Below are positions 8,978-17,449 of a DNA stretch of 33,702 bases, one piece after another; the first letter of the stretch is position 1, and each line of letters starts with the position of its first letter. The stretch covers positions 1 through 33,702 of the forward strand of contig JALJPA010000025.1 of NCBI GenBank assembly GCA_022969215.1, in the 5' to 3' direction. Position numbers and translations under genes: made by a program. The notes beneath the pieces are model-generated. The model made no database searches and was not told where the DNA came from. It was given only the letters and a program-made list of their open reading frames with translations. The DNA is from Colwellia sp. GTDB taxonomy: Bacteria > Pseudomonadota > Gammaproteobacteria > Enterobacterales > Alteromonadaceae.

Positions 8978-10474
8978 TTGCAGCTTTTTACTTTAATTAA
9001 GGATTTGCTAAATTCATTGCCTAAGCAAAGTGCCTTTATAGGTATTATCCTATTTTCATTGGTTATACCGAGTGGTTATGTTTTGGCTGACATTCAACCA
9101 CGCAGTGCTAGTCTCAATTATTCACAAAAATCGCTATCAAATGCAGGTAATCCAGCATCTGCGGCCTTAATAGTTGCCCGTAAAGATCCCCATGTTATGA
9201 CGGGTGGTTCTATTGAGCTGGGTGGTGGAATTGAATACGGTAATCTCGATGAGTTGTTTGCCAAAATCGATGAATTATCTTTATTATTTAATCCTCCGAG
9301 CGATGGTGATGACGGTAGTGATATAGAATTACCGCCAACACCAGAGAATCCCATTAGGGATTACACTTGGGAAGATCTTTTTACCGAGTATCCAGAGTTA
9401 GAAGACCGCCTCGATATAGTTAAAACTAAAGTAATCACCACCGCCGGTTTATTAGCGTTAATTGCTACCGAGGGTTATGGCAAAGCTGAGGTTACCAGTG
9501 ATGCAAGCTTTGTCCTAAGTGAAGATTTATTTGGTGGCACCTTGTTATTTGGTGCCGCATTCAAAGGCAACTCAAAAGCCGTCGGAATTTTTGAGGATAT
9601 TGATTTTGACTCAGAGCAAGCTAAAGAGCAATTGCAGACTATTCCTGGCTTTACCGAAGATGACCCAGTGCAAGAGCTAGATCTATCCGGTGGCATCACC
9701 TTATTCTACAATCCTGCGAATAATAAAGTCAAAATGACGGTCGATAATGACAGCCTATTACTGATTAAAGCGGCCAAAGTATCACAGTTTTCATTAGCTT
9801 ATAGTCGTAATGCTCTGCAAAGTGATGTTGGAGACTTGTATTGGGGCATTAAACCGACCTTTTATCGTGTTGGTTTAACCAATGTTGGTACTCGTATTGG
9901 CGAGATCACCGATGCAGAAGCTTTATTTGATGATATCAAGGATGCAAATTTCATTTATGAAAATGGCTTTGATATGGATTTAGGTATAGTTTGGGCAGCC
10001 GACCATTATCAACTAGGCGCTTCACTGACCAGCGTATTTGAACACACCTACGAATTTCCTGAGCTTGATAGAAATCGGTTTAGTTCAGAAAATATCCTCA
10101 GCAAATTAAATTATCACGAGGTGTTTACTATGGAGCGGCAGTTGAAAATCGAAGCGGGTATTTTCACTGACCAACGCCATTGGAGCTTAAATATTGAGCT
10201 TGATGCCAACCCTGTTGTTGACCCAATGCATGATGAATATCAGTGGTTTACCTTAACCGCAGGCTATGCAGCCGATAGTTGGTGGTTACCTAGCGCACGT
10301 TTAGGTATGAGCAGAAATTTAGCGGGCACTGGCTTAGGTTATGTTAATGCGGGCATTACGGTAATGAAATTTATTAATCTCGATGTTGCCACCACGCTAG
10401 ATACGGTTACCTTAGACGGTAATGAAATGCGTCGCGGTTTTAACCTGCGCTTAGGTGTACAATTTGATTATTAG
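8978..10474 (+). CDS. TraF-like outer-membrane beta-barrel protein
   Basis: The product is a predicted 498-residue exported protein. A hydrophobic segment (residues about 18-36) ends in VLA, giving a likely cleavage after Ala37. The mature start has NAGNPASAALIVARKDP, resembling the N-terminal pattern of the plasmid-TraF-like family (TraF_2) and of FadL-like barrels. The rest alternates polar and hydrophobic residues, and the C-terminus FNLRLGVQFDY ends in an aromatic residue, as barrels inserted by BAM do. A Pro/Asp-rich loop lies at about 106-125. The start is a TTG with a poor ribosome-binding site, so the N-terminus is uncertain. No conjugation genes are nearby, so a transfer role is unlikely and the function is unknown. 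Confidence 0.65.
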   Translation: MQLFTLIKDLLNSLPKQSAFIGIILFSLVIPSGYVLADIQPRSASLNYSQKSLSNAGNPASAALIVARKDPHVMTGGSIELGGGIEYGNLDELFAKIDELSLLFNPPSDGDDGSDIELPPTPENPIRDYTWEDLFTEYPELEDRLDIVKTKVITTAGLLALIATEGYGKAEVTSDASFVLSEDLFGGTLLFGAAFKGNSKAVGIFEDIDFDSEQAKEQLQTIPGFTEDDPVQELDLSGGITLFYNPANNKVKMTVDNDSLLLIKAAKVSQFSLAYSRNALQSDVGDLYWGIKPTFYRVGLTNVGTRIGEITDAEALFDDIKDANFIYENGFDMDLGIVWAADHYQLGASLTSVFEHTYEFPELDRNRFSSENILSKLNYHEVFTMERQLKIEAGIFTDQRHWSLNIELDANPVVDPMHDEYQWFTLTAGYAADSWWLPSARLGMSRNLAGTGLGYVNAGITVMKFINLDVATTLDTVTLDGNEMRRGFNLRLGVQFDY

Positions 10475-10691
10475 CTAATACCAATCCCACTAAAGTATGT
10501 GATCATTTCTACTTGCTAAAATTACCAACTACTTCGTTATTTATTTAATAATTAACGCAGCATGGATGCAGTTTATAAGACAATGCAGGAGCATATTGTC
10601 CTGAACAACTAGTCATTAAAGTAAATGTCTTGTATTTGGCAACTTTCTCTACGTATAAAGTAGATCAGCTAATTAATGGAACGGGTATAAC
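10475..10691. repeat. MITE-like element with imperfect terminal inverted repeats
   Basis: The left end CTAATACCAATCCCACTAAA (10475-10494) and the reverse complement of the right end (GTTATACCCGTTCCATTAAT, 10672-10691) align over about 30 bases, sharing ATACC, T.CCA.TAA and, further in, TGATC. The interior has no open reading frame and includes a small hairpin, GACAAT/ATTGTC (about 10578-10601). It fills the whole gap between the TraF-like gene and greB. Similar single ends occur at 7841-7860 and 15631-15664. No transposase is encoded. This is most likely a non-autonomous miniature element or an intergenic repeat family. Confidence 0.55.
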
Positions 10692-10705
10692 TAATAAAGA
10701 GTACT

Positions 10706-11188
10706 TTATACGGCTGGTTTATAGCTAATGCTAATAATATCAAAAACACGCTCACCTTCAGGGGTTTTTACTACCACTTCATCATCAACCGCTTTACCTA
10801 ATAACGCCCGCGCTAGAGGAGCATCAATACTGATCTCTCCTCGCTTAACGTCCCACTCATCAGGACCAACAATACGGTAAACTATTTCAATATCATCTTC
10901 ATTAACTAGTGTCACCCAAGCACCAAAAAACACTCGGCCTTCCTGCTGAGGATCTGGGTAAACAATATTTAAGTCTTCAGTACGTTTCATTAAAAAACGT
11001 ACTCGGCGATCAATCTCACGTAAACGTCGTTTACCATAAATATACTCAGCATTTTCACTGCGATCGCCCTGCGCAGCCGCTTCACTGACGGAGCGAGTAA
11101 TTTTAGGGCGCTCGTCTTTCCAAAGAAACTTTAGCTCTTTATCTAAACGGTCCCAGCCTGCGCGAGTAATGTAGTTTGATTTCTTCAT
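10706..11188 (-). CDS. greB: Transcription elongation factor GreB
   Basis: GreB enters the secondary channel of backtracked RNA polymerase and stimulates cleavage of the transcript 3' end. The 160 residues match E. coli GreB (158). The N-terminal coiled coil carries the tip sequence GDRSENAEY with the acidic pair Asp42 and Glu45 that coordinates the catalytic Mg2+. YGKRRLREIDRRVRFL and QEGRVFFGAWV are characteristic of GreB rather than GreA, and an FKBP-like C-terminal domain follows (about 80-158). It lies close to tex, as in enterobacteria, but here a signalling gene on the opposite strand lies between them. Confidence 0.96.
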   Translation of the reverse strand: MKKSNYITRAGWDRLDKELKFLWKDERPKITRSVSEAAAQGDRSENAEYIYGKRRLREIDRRVRFLMKRTEDLNIVYPDPQQEGRVFFGAWVTLVNEDDIEIVYRIVGPDEWDVKRGEISIDAPLARALLGKAVDDEVVVKTPEGERVFDIISISYKPAV

Positions 11189-11313
11189 AGATTACTTGTT
11201 AATAATGACTGTACTAAGTATCAACATAATATCAAAAATGTATAGCATATTGGTATAACTAAAAAACAACGACCATACTGTTAATTAGATTTTCTATTGC
11301 ATTGGAAGTGTCA

Positions 11314-12597
11314 ATGAAAGCATTGATTGTTGAACCATCGAGAGTTTACCGATTATTACTTCATGAATTCTTATATGGCTTCTCTATAAGTCATGAGGAA
11401 GTATCTACTGGCGAAGCCGCATTAACAGAGCTAAGCAGTAATAAAGTTGATCTAGTTATTGTGGCAATGAATTTAGTCGATATGACTGCACTTACCTTAG
11501 CAAAACAGATAAAGGCTATCTCTGGTATGGAGGATAGTCAAATTGTGGTCATTACCGGTGAACAAGAGCAAAGTAAGCTAGCGAAAATGAAAACCATAGA
11601 TGTTAATTATGTTTGCCAACGTAATGAGTTACCTAAATTTAAAGATATTTTAACGGAATTAACTAAAGATCATTTAGCAGTAGCGCAAATAACAGGTCGA
11701 ATCTTATATATTGAGGACCATTTGACCTTAGCAAATATGACTAAAGATATTTTGCAGCAAATGGGACTGGTAGTCGATCACCATAAAACGGCTGAAGACG
11801 GTTTGCTTCATTTTGAAAGAGCCGATTATGATTTGGTGCTATTAGATATTATCTTACCCGGTGATAAAGATGGCATTACCATGATTGAGGAAATTAGAGC
11901 AAGAACGGATGATAAGCAATTAACGCCTATTCTAGCTATGTCAGCTATGACTAAGTCCAGTCAAAAGATTCATGCTCTGCAAGTTGGCGCGAATGATTTT
12001 ATTAGTAAACCGGTGATTCAAGCGGAGCTTATTGCTAGGGTCAAAAATCTTGTTGTCGCTCGACAACTCTTTATAAAAATGCTCAGCCAGCAACAAGCAT
12101 TAGAGCAATTAGCGATGACGGATCAGCTAACGGGTTTGCATAATCGTCATTATTTAAATGCCGCAATACAGCCAGCACTTAGTTTAGCCAAGCGACACAG
12201 TTATGCCTTATGTTTAGTCATGATCGATCTTGATAAGTTTAAGTACATCAATGATACCTTTGGTCATGAAATCGGTGATGAAGTGTTAGTTAATATTGCT
12301 AATGTGCTGCAAAAGAACTGTCGGCTAGAGGATATCGCTATTCGTCTCGGCGGCGATGAGTTTTTATTGGTGTTACCTCATTGTGAGCAAATACAAGCGC
12401 AGAAAATAGCCAGCAGAATATGCGTGGAAGTGAGTAATATTAATTGCAGTGCAGAAAAGGTTAAAGTCGCTGCCAGTTTTGGTGTTAGTTCTACCGAGCA
12501 GGGCGGTTTTATTTTTAAGGCATTGTTAAGTTTAGCCGATCAAACCGCCTACCAAGCAAAAGCGCAAGGGGGTAATACTGTCCATTGTTTTGAGTAA
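11314..12597 (+). CDS. Two-receiver response regulator with GGDEF (diguanylate cyclase) domain
   Basis: The protein probably makes cyclic di-GMP from two GTP in response to phosphorylation. It has 427 residues: REC1 (1-118), REC2 (128-250) and GGDEF (262-427). REC2 is intact, with IED (133-135), phospho-acceptor Asp178 (LVLLDIILP) and Lys232 (FISKPV). REC1 is degenerate: the phospho-acceptor position is Ala51 (LVIVAMNLVD), and the acidic pair before it reads VEPS. The catalytic motif RLGGDEF is intact (GGDEF 346-350), and RLED (337-340), five residues before it, fits the inhibitory I-site RxxD. I chose the ATG at 11314 because GGAAG lies five bases before it. It is divergent from greB; no partner kinase is adjacent. 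Confidence 0.92.
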   Translation: MKALIVEPSRVYRLLLHEFLYGFSISHEEVSTGEAALTELSSNKVDLVIVAMNLVDMTALTLAKQIKAISGMEDSQIVVITGEQEQSKLAKMKTIDVNYVCQRNELPKFKDILTELTKDHLAVAQITGRILYIEDHLTLANMTKDILQQMGLVVDHHKTAEDGLLHFERADYDLVLLDIILPGDKDGITMIEEIRARTDDKQLTPILAMSAMTKSSQKIHALQVGANDFISKPVIQAELIARVKNLVVARQLFIKMLSQQQALEQLAMTDQLTGLHNRHYLNAAIQPALSLAKRHSYALCLVMIDLDKFKYINDTFGHEIGDEVLVNIANVLQKNCRLEDIAIRLGGDEFLLVLPHCEQIQAQKIASRICVEVSNINCSAEKVKVAASFGVSSTEQGGFIFKALLSLADQTAYQAKAQGGNTVHCFE

Positions 12598-12687
12598 AAG
12601 CACTTGCAGAAGCCGCAGTAATTTTCGTAAGAATAGTTTTCTGTTATCATGTCCACCTACTCTTAATCTTGTTGGAATCTCAATTCA

Positions 12688-15066
12688 ATGTTAACTATTG
12701 CCGAGCAAATCGCTCAAGAACTCAATGTTAACGCGGTACAAATTAATGCCGCTATTACCTTGCTTGATGATGGTGCTACTGTGCCATTTATTGCCCGTTA
12801 CCGTAAAGAAGTTACTCAAGGTTTAGATGATAACCATCTTCGTCACTTAGCACAGCGGTTAAGCTATTTACGTGAGTTAAATGACCGCCGAAAAGTCATT
12901 TTAACCAGCATTAAGCAACAGGATAAACTCAGCCCTGAGCTGGAAAAATCAATTCTGCAAGCCGATAATAAAACCCGTTTAGAAGATTTATATTTACCCT
13001 ATAAGCCAAAGCGCCGTACTAAAGGCAAGATTGCCAGTGAGGCAGGTATAGCGCCTTTAGCGAACAAACTATTTAATAACTGGCAACTTTCTCCCGAACA
13101 AGAAGCAAAAGCTTTTATCAATCAGGCGGCAGGGTTTGCTGATGTAAAGTCGGTACTTGATGGTGCGAGTTATATTCTAGCCGAACGTTTTAGCGAAGAT
13201 GCCAATTTATTAGCAAAACTGCGTCGTCATTTATTAAAACAAGCACATTTAACCAGTAAACTAGTTAAGGGCCAAGAGAAAGCAGCAGCTAAGTTTCGAG
13301 ACTACTTTGCCCACAGTGAAAAACTAAGAACGGTACCTTCTCATCGTATGTTAGCGATGTTGCGTGGCAGAAATGAAGGTTTTTTACAACTTCATATCGA
13401 TGTTGATCCCGGAGAAGAGGCAAGAGTATGCAGTAGTGCTGAGCAAATGATTAGTGAGCACTTAACTTTGCGCTTAACTAATCAGGCCGCTGCCGAGTTT
13501 TTAACTAAGGTTGTACAACTCACTTGGAAAGCTAAATTAAGTATCAGTTTAACCAATGAATTGGTTACTAGCTTACGTGAGCAAGCTGAAACCCAAGCGA
13601 TAGAGGTTTTCTCTAATAACCTTGCCGATTTATTGATGGCTGCTCCTGCTGGTCCACAAGTCACCTTGGGTTTAGATCCTGGTTTAAGAACAGGCTGTAA
13701 AATTGCTATTGTCGATGGCACCGGTAAGTTATTACATACAGCTACCATCTTCCCACATGCGCCGCAAAATCATTGGGATAAGTCAGTAAGAACCTTAGTT
13801 AATATTTGTCGTCAACATAAAGTCGAGTTAGTGGCTATTGGCAATGGCACAGGCTCGCGTGAAAGTGACAAATTAGTTGCTGAAGTTATGCAAACTTTTA
13901 AAACTGATGAAAGCAAAGTGCAATTAACTAAAATGATTGTAAGTGAAGCCGGGGCATCTGTTTATTCTGCCTCTGAATTTGCCGCCAATGAATTTCCAGA
14001 CCTTGATGTGTCAATACGGGGCGCTGTTTCCATTGCTCGACGATTACAAGATCCCTTAGCTGAGTTAGTAAAAATTGACCCTAAAGCAATTGGTGTCGGC
14101 CAATATCAGCATGATGTTAGCCAAAGCCAGTTGAGTAAAACCCTTGATGATGTCGTTGAAGATTGTGTAAACGCCGTTGGTGTTGACTTAAATAGTGCCT
14201 CTGCAGCGTTATTAACCCGTGTTTCAGGGTTAAACAAAACCATGGCTAATAACATTGTTGCTTTTCGAGATAGCCAAGGACGCTTCACTAATAGAAAGCA
14301 ATTGAAAAAAGTTGCCCGATTAGGGCCAAAAGCTTTTGAGCAATCAGCGGGGTTCTTACGTATCACAGACGGTGATAACCCGTTAGATCAATCTGCCTTG
14401 CACCCTGAGAGTTATGCCTTGGTAGAGAAAATAATCAAGAAACTACAACTTGATATTACTCAGGTGCTCAACAACAGCGCACAATTAAGTGCTTTAGATA
14501 TCAGCCAATTAACAAATGATGATTTTGGTGAAGTTACGGTAAAAGGAATTATCGATGAGCTAGCAAAGCCCAATAGAGATCCACGGCCAGAGTTTAAAAC
14601 CGCTAGTTTTGCTGAAGGTGTAACTAGCATGGCTGATTTAACTTCAGGTATGATACTTGAAGGGGTGGTGTCTAATGTTGCTAACTTTGGTGCTTTTGTT
14701 GATATAGGTGTGCATCAAGACGGTTTAGTGCATATTTCATCAATAACTAATAAATTTATCAGTGACCCACGTGAAATTGTTAAGGCAGGGGATATTGTTA
14801 AGGTGAAAGTGGTAGAAGTAGATGTTGCCCGCAAACGCATTAGTTTAACAATGCGTTTGGATGAGCAAACTAACGCAGCAACTAACAAGCCTTTTCAGCC
14901 AACAGATAATGGTAAACGTGATAACAATAAAGCAAAAAACCAGGTGAGCAGTAGCAATAATCAAAGAAAATCCGCAGTAAATCAAAATAAATCAAAAGGT
15001 AAAACAGTGGATAATGCCGCTATGGGTAACGCTTTCGCAGATGCTTTTGCTAAGCTTAAGAAATAA
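12688..15066 (+). CDS. tex: Tex family RNA-binding transcription accessory protein
   Basis: Tex (YhgF) is a conserved nucleic-acid-binding protein linked to transcription and RNA turnover. The product has 792 residues (E. coli YhgF 773). It shows the helical N-terminal region beginning [12 protein letters not shown], with [12 protein letters not shown], then a YqgF/RuvC-like RNase H fold (about 325-450, [15 protein letters not shown]). Helix-hairpin-helix repeats follow (about 490-560, [20 protein letters not shown]), and then an S1 RNA-binding domain (about 655-724, [20 protein letters not shown]). The last 68 residues are a low-complexity Asn/Lys/Gln-rich tail. No clear terminator separates it from the first small-RNA promoter, 35 bases downstream. 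Confidence 0.95.
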   Translation: MLTIAEQIAQELNVNAVQINAAITLLDDGATVPFIARYRKEVTQGLDDNHLRHLAQRLSYLRELNDRRKVILTSIKQQDKLSPELEKSILQADNKTRLEDLYLPYKPKRRTKGKIASEAGIAPLANKLFNNWQLSPEQEAKAFINQAAGFADVKSVLDGASYILAERFSEDANLLAKLRRHLLKQAHLTSKLVKGQEKAAAKFRDYFAHSEKLRTVPSHRMLAMLRGRNEGFLQLHIDVDPGEEARVCSSAEQMISEHLTLRLTNQAAAEFLTKVVQLTWKAKLSISLTNELVTSLREQAETQAIEVFSNNLADLLMAAPAGPQVTLGLDPGLRTGCKIAIVDGTGKLLHTATIFPHAPQNHWDKSVRTLVNICRQHKVELVAIGNGTGSRESDKLVAEVMQTFKTDESKVQLTKMIVSEAGASVYSASEFAANEFPDLDVSIRGAVSIARRLQDPLAELVKIDPKAIGVGQYQHDVSQSQLSKTLDDVVEDCVNAVGVDLNSASAALLTRVSGLNKTMANNIVAFRDSQGRFTNRKQLKKVARLGPKAFEQSAGFLRITDGDNPLDQSALHPESYALVEKIIKKLQLDITQVLNNSAQLSALDISQLTNDDFGEVTVKGIIDELAKPNRDPRPEFKTASFAEGVTSMADLTSGMILEGVVSNVANFGAFVDIGVHQDGLVHISSITNKFISDPREIVKAGDIVKVKVVEVDVARKRISLTMRLDEQTNAATNKPFQPTDNGKRDNNKAKNQVSSSNNQRKSAVNQNKSKGKTVDNAAMGNAFADAFAKLKK

Positions 15067-15100
15067 AAATAACTATTTTTAATTAATTGTCGAAATAGTG

Positions 15101-15129
15101 TTGACTATCGTAATGAGAATGATTACTAT
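15101..15129 (+). promoter_or_regulatory. Promoter of small RNA copy 1 with Fur box in the spacer
   Basis: The -35 element TTGACT (15101-15106) and the -10 element TACTAT (15124-15129) are exactly 17 bases apart. The spacer and -10 region carry CGTAATGAGAATGATTACT (15109-15127), which matches 13 of 19 positions of the Fur consensus GATAATGATAATCATTATC. Fur-Fe2+ binding there would block RNA polymerase, giving expression under iron limitation. Confidence 0.85.
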
Positions 15130-15135
15130 TTACTT

Positions 15136-15335
15136 GGTTGCTTAGGCAGTGAATGCTCTCTCACTAAATAAGCAGCGGCAAAGTATGGAACTTAGTGGTT
15201 ATGCTCCAGGACACATAACCACTAGGTGACCACTTTAGGATTCTACAGAGTTTTGCTCAGTTCAATTCGACTTTAAAATTTTTGATGGTTTAGCCAGTAA
15301 CATTTTCTTGATGGAAATGTGTTACTGGCTTTTTT
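15136..15335 (+). ncRNA. Predicted Fur-regulated small RNA, copy 1 (about 200 nt)
   Basis: No protein-coding frame is present. The predicted start is about seven bases after the -10 and the end is in the terminator T-run. Hairpin 1 pairs GTTGCTTA (15137-15144) with TAAGCAGC (15169-15176), and inside it AGTGA with TCACT. Hairpin 2 pairs CTTAGTGGTTATG (15191-15203) with CATAACCACTAGG (15214-15226) around a 10-base loop. A conserved, apparently unpaired A/U-rich stretch (about 15240-15290) precedes the terminator and is a likely target-pairing or Hfq region. By analogy with RyhB and PrrF it would repress iron-using genes when iron is scarce, but I do not recognise their core sequence here. Function is inferred from the promoter only. 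Confidence 0.78.
15293..15335 (+). terminator. Rho-independent terminator of small RNA copy 1
   Basis: GCCAGTAAC (15293-15301) pairs with GTTACTGGC (15321-15329), nine perfect base pairs, followed by six T's. The loop can extend the stem with ATTT/AAAT. Confidence 0.92.
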
Positions 15336-15385
15336 ATGCCTGTTATATTTTGACTACTTAAATTCAGAAAAGTTAACAAATAGTG

Positions 15386-15414
15386 TTGACATTAGTAATG
15401 AGAATGATTACTGT
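15386..15414 (+). promoter_or_regulatory. Promoter of small RNA copy 2 with Fur box in the spacer
   Basis: The -35 element is TTGACA (15386-15391, perfect consensus) and the -10 is TACTGT (15409-15414), with a 17-base spacer. The Fur-like sequence AGTAATGAGAATGATTACT (15394-15412) is the same as in copy 1 apart from the first base. It lies about 50 bases after the copy 1 terminator, so each RNA has its own iron-responsive promoter. Confidence 0.85.
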
Positions 15415-15420
15415 TTACTT

Positions 15421-15620
15421 AGTTGCTTAGGCAGTGAATGCTCTCTCACTAAATAAGCAACAGAGAAGTACGGAACTTAGTGGTTATGCTTCAGGACACA
15501 TAACCACTAAGTGACTACTTTGGGATTCTACAGAGTTTTGCTCAGTTTAATTCGACTTTAAAATTTTTGATGGTTTAGCCAGTAATATTCTCCTAATCGA
15601 CAAATATTACTGGTTTTTTT
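15421..15620 (+). ncRNA. Predicted Fur-regulated small RNA, copy 2 (about 200 nt)
   Basis: This is the paralogue of copy 1, with the same predicted length. Hairpin 1 pairs GTTGCTTA (15422-15429) with TAAGCAAC (15454-15461), all Watson-Crick where copy 1 has one wobble. Hairpin 2 pairs CTTAGTGGTTATG (15476-15488) with CATAACCACTAAG (15499-15511), 13 perfect pairs. The stretch from TTCTACAGAGTTTTGCTCAG (15526-15545) to the terminator is almost unchanged from copy 1, whereas the segment between the hairpins (15460-15475) differs, so the two RNAs may share most targets and differ in a few. It points toward the 3' end of the convergent chemoreceptor gene. Confidence 0.78.
15578..15620 (+). terminator. 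Rho-independent terminator of small RNA copy 2
   Basis: GCCAGTAATATT (15578-15589) pairs with AATATTACTGGT (15603-15614), 12 base pairs with a single G-T at the base, followed by a run of T's to 15620. There is no matching T-run on the minus strand, so it should not stop transcription from the convergent chemoreceptor gene. Confidence 0.92.
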
Positions 15621-15630
15621 ATGCCCTTTT

Positions 15631-15664
15631 TAAATGATTACTTCGTTAGGGGCGTTGGTATTAG
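15631..15664. repeat. Solo end of the interspersed repeat
   Basis: On the minus strand this reads CTAATACCAACGCCCCTAAC, then GAAGTAATCATTTA. It aligns with the left end of the element at 10475 (CTAATACCAA, CC.CTAA, ATCATTT). A single end only, between the second small RNA and the chemoreceptor gene. Confidence 0.45.
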
Positions 15665-15680
15665 TACTTTGTTATTGCCG

Positions 15681-17315
15681 CTAAATTTTAAAGCGACCAA
15701 CAACCTCAGACATAGCATTACTGCTGACCTTCAACTTCTGGCTCGTTTCACTAAGTTGCTCGGTAGTCGCGAGAGACTCATCGGTCATTCCTGCTAAATC
15801 ATTAATACGTAAATTAACCTCATCAGCAGCTTGGCTTTGTTGTTCAGTCGCTCTGGCTATTTGTGTGTTCATATCAGAAATAACTTCCATCAAACGGTCA
15901 ATTTCAGAAAGGGAATCATCTGCCTTTGCTGTTTGCTCAACGGTTTTCAGGGAGATGTCTTGGCTGACCTTCACCGCAGCTACGGCTTCTTGCGCTCCAG
16001 CTTGTAATTTTTGTATCATCTGTTGAATTTCATTGGTGCTTTGTTCAGTACGATTAGCTAAAGTACGTACTTCATCGGCTACTACGGCAAAACCACGGCC
16101 TTGCTCACCAGCGCGTGCAGCTTCTATTGCGGCGTTTAGCGCTAACAAATTTGTTTGCTCAGCAATGCCTCTAATCACATCCAGAACAGAGCCAATATTG
16201 TCACTTTCAGAAGCAAGGCTGGCAACCACTTGACTAACCTCATCAATATTGCTCGACAGAGATTGCATTTGTTTGATGGTATGAGAGATGATTTCTTTGC
16301 CGTCAGAGGTATTATTTCTGGCATCATTTGCTGCTTGTTCCGCAGAGCTAGCATTATCACTCACTTCCTTAATTTGTGAGGTCATTTCTTCCATTGCAGT
16401 GGCAACTTGCACGGTAATGTCGTTTTGATTTTGTATTAGCGATTGAGTGGTATCACTAGCGCCAGAAACAGCTTCGGCATGGTCTAAAACTTGTGAGGTG
16501 TTATCGGCGACATCTTGTAATAACTGCCGCATTTTACCGGTGAACTCATTAAAGTAGTTAGATAAACGAGAAATTTCATCTTGACCGCTATCATCTAAAG
16601 ACTTGGTTAGATCGCCTTCTCCTTGGGCAATATCTTTCATTAATTCAGCCGCTGAGCGGGTAGGAATTAAGATGCTATTACCAATAACATAACTTAAGCC
16701 AATGATCACAATGGCAATAACTACGCTATCTATTATGATCATATTACGTTGTTCGGCAAAGGTCGCATCAATATCATCTAGGTAGGTGCCGGTACCAATA
16801 ATCCATTGCCAAGGGGTGAAACCTTTGACAAAACCAATTTTGTCAACAGGATCATCAAAACCAGGTTTGGCCCATTTGTAAGAGACAAAGCCTTCCCCTT
16901 TAGCCTTGACTATATTCACCATATCAATAAATAAAGCTTTGCCGTCAGGATCTTTAACACCAGCAACATTCTTGCCATTGAGCTGTGGCTTTATTGGGTG
17001 CATTATCATGTTAGGGGTAAAGTCATTAACCCAAAAATAATTGTTGGTATCGTAGCGTAAACTGGCAATAATATTTAAAGCCTGCTTTTGTGCTTGTGCC
17101 TCAGTGAGTTCGCCTTTTTGTTGTAAGGCATAATGATGTTCCACTATACCGTAAGTGCTATCTATTAATTCGTTGGTGGTGAATTTTTTTTGTGTCATTA
17201 AGGAATGGTATTCTTCTGACAAGCTCATGGCATCTAGCGCAGTGATGCCAATAATAATTAAGGCCACCAGCATGGCTAACCTTTGTTGTATGCTGAATTT
17301 ACGTAAAAAATCCAT
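15681..17315 (-). CDS. Methyl-accepting chemotaxis protein with single Cache sensor
   Basis: An inner-membrane receptor that would signal through CheA/CheW to bias swimming. It has 544 residues: a membrane helix (about 13-30), a periplasmic single-Cache domain (about 40-185; [20 protein letters not shown], then [15 protein letters not shown]), a second membrane helix (about 192-212), HAMP (about 213-267) and the cytoplasmic signalling coiled coil. The hairpin tip contains [20 protein letters not shown] followed by [16 protein letters not shown]. No C-terminal NWETF-type tether is present. The ligand cannot be read from the sequence; this Cache type often binds small organic acids. It is convergent with the small RNAs and transcribed toward them without an obvious terminator. 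Confidence 0.93.
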   Translation of the reverse strand: MDFLRKFSIQQRLAMLVALIIIGITALDAMSLSEEYHSLMTQKKFTTNELIDSTYGIVEHHYALQQKGELTEAQAQKQALNIIASLRYDTNNYFWVNDFTPNMIMHPIKPQLNGKNVAGVKDPDGKALFIDMVNIVKAKGEGFVSYKWAKPGFDDPVDKIGFVKGFTPWQWIIGTGTYLDDIDATFAEQRNMIIIDSVVIAIVIIGLSYVIGNSILIPTRSAAELMKDIAQGEGDLTKSLDDSGQDEISRLSNYFNEFTGKMRQLLQDVADNTSQVLDHAEAVSGASDTTQSLIQNQNDITVQVATAMEEMTSQIKEVSDNASSAEQAANDARNNTSDGKEIISHTIKQMQSLSSNIDEVSQVVASLASESDNIGSVLDVIRGIAEQTNLLALNAAIEAARAGEQGRGFAVVADEVRTLANRTEQSTNEIQQMIQKLQAGAQEAVAAVKVSQDISLKTVEQTAKADDSLSEIDRLMEVISDMNTQIARATEQQSQAADEVNLRINDLAGMTDESLATTEQLSETSQKLKVSSNAMSEVVGRFKI

Positions 17316-17449
17316 TAATCATTCTTCTATATCAGCTAACTGTATTTATCAGTTTAGTTCAATTTTTATCATAATCACAAAATGTAAAAGATAAATAACA
17401 GCGTTGAAAAAGTGATAATTAATTACTAAACTTTCAGGAGGTTTAGTTG

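Larger units (their letters stand above)
15093..15625 (+). repeat. Tandem duplication (285-bp period) carrying two small-RNA units
   Basis: The stretch from AAATAGTGTTGAC (15093) to the T-run and ATGCC (15340) recurs from 15378 to 15625. By eye, the transcribed parts differ at about 11 of the first 165 positions, while the distal terminator stem and loop have diverged much more. The duplicated unit contains promoter, Fur-box-like site, RNA and terminator, so it is a whole-gene duplication rather than a simple repeat. Confidence 0.9.

Noticed and set aside
15060-15082. A possible tex terminator (AAAAAT/ATTTTT)
   Set aside because: The stem is A/T only and too weak. Tex transcripts may continue into the small-RNA region.
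15153-15218. Very short ATG-initiated frames inside the first small RNA (starting at 15153 and 15201)
   Set aside because: They are four or five codons long, have no ribosome-binding site and their ATGs lie within predicted hairpins. The non-coding RNA explanation fits better.
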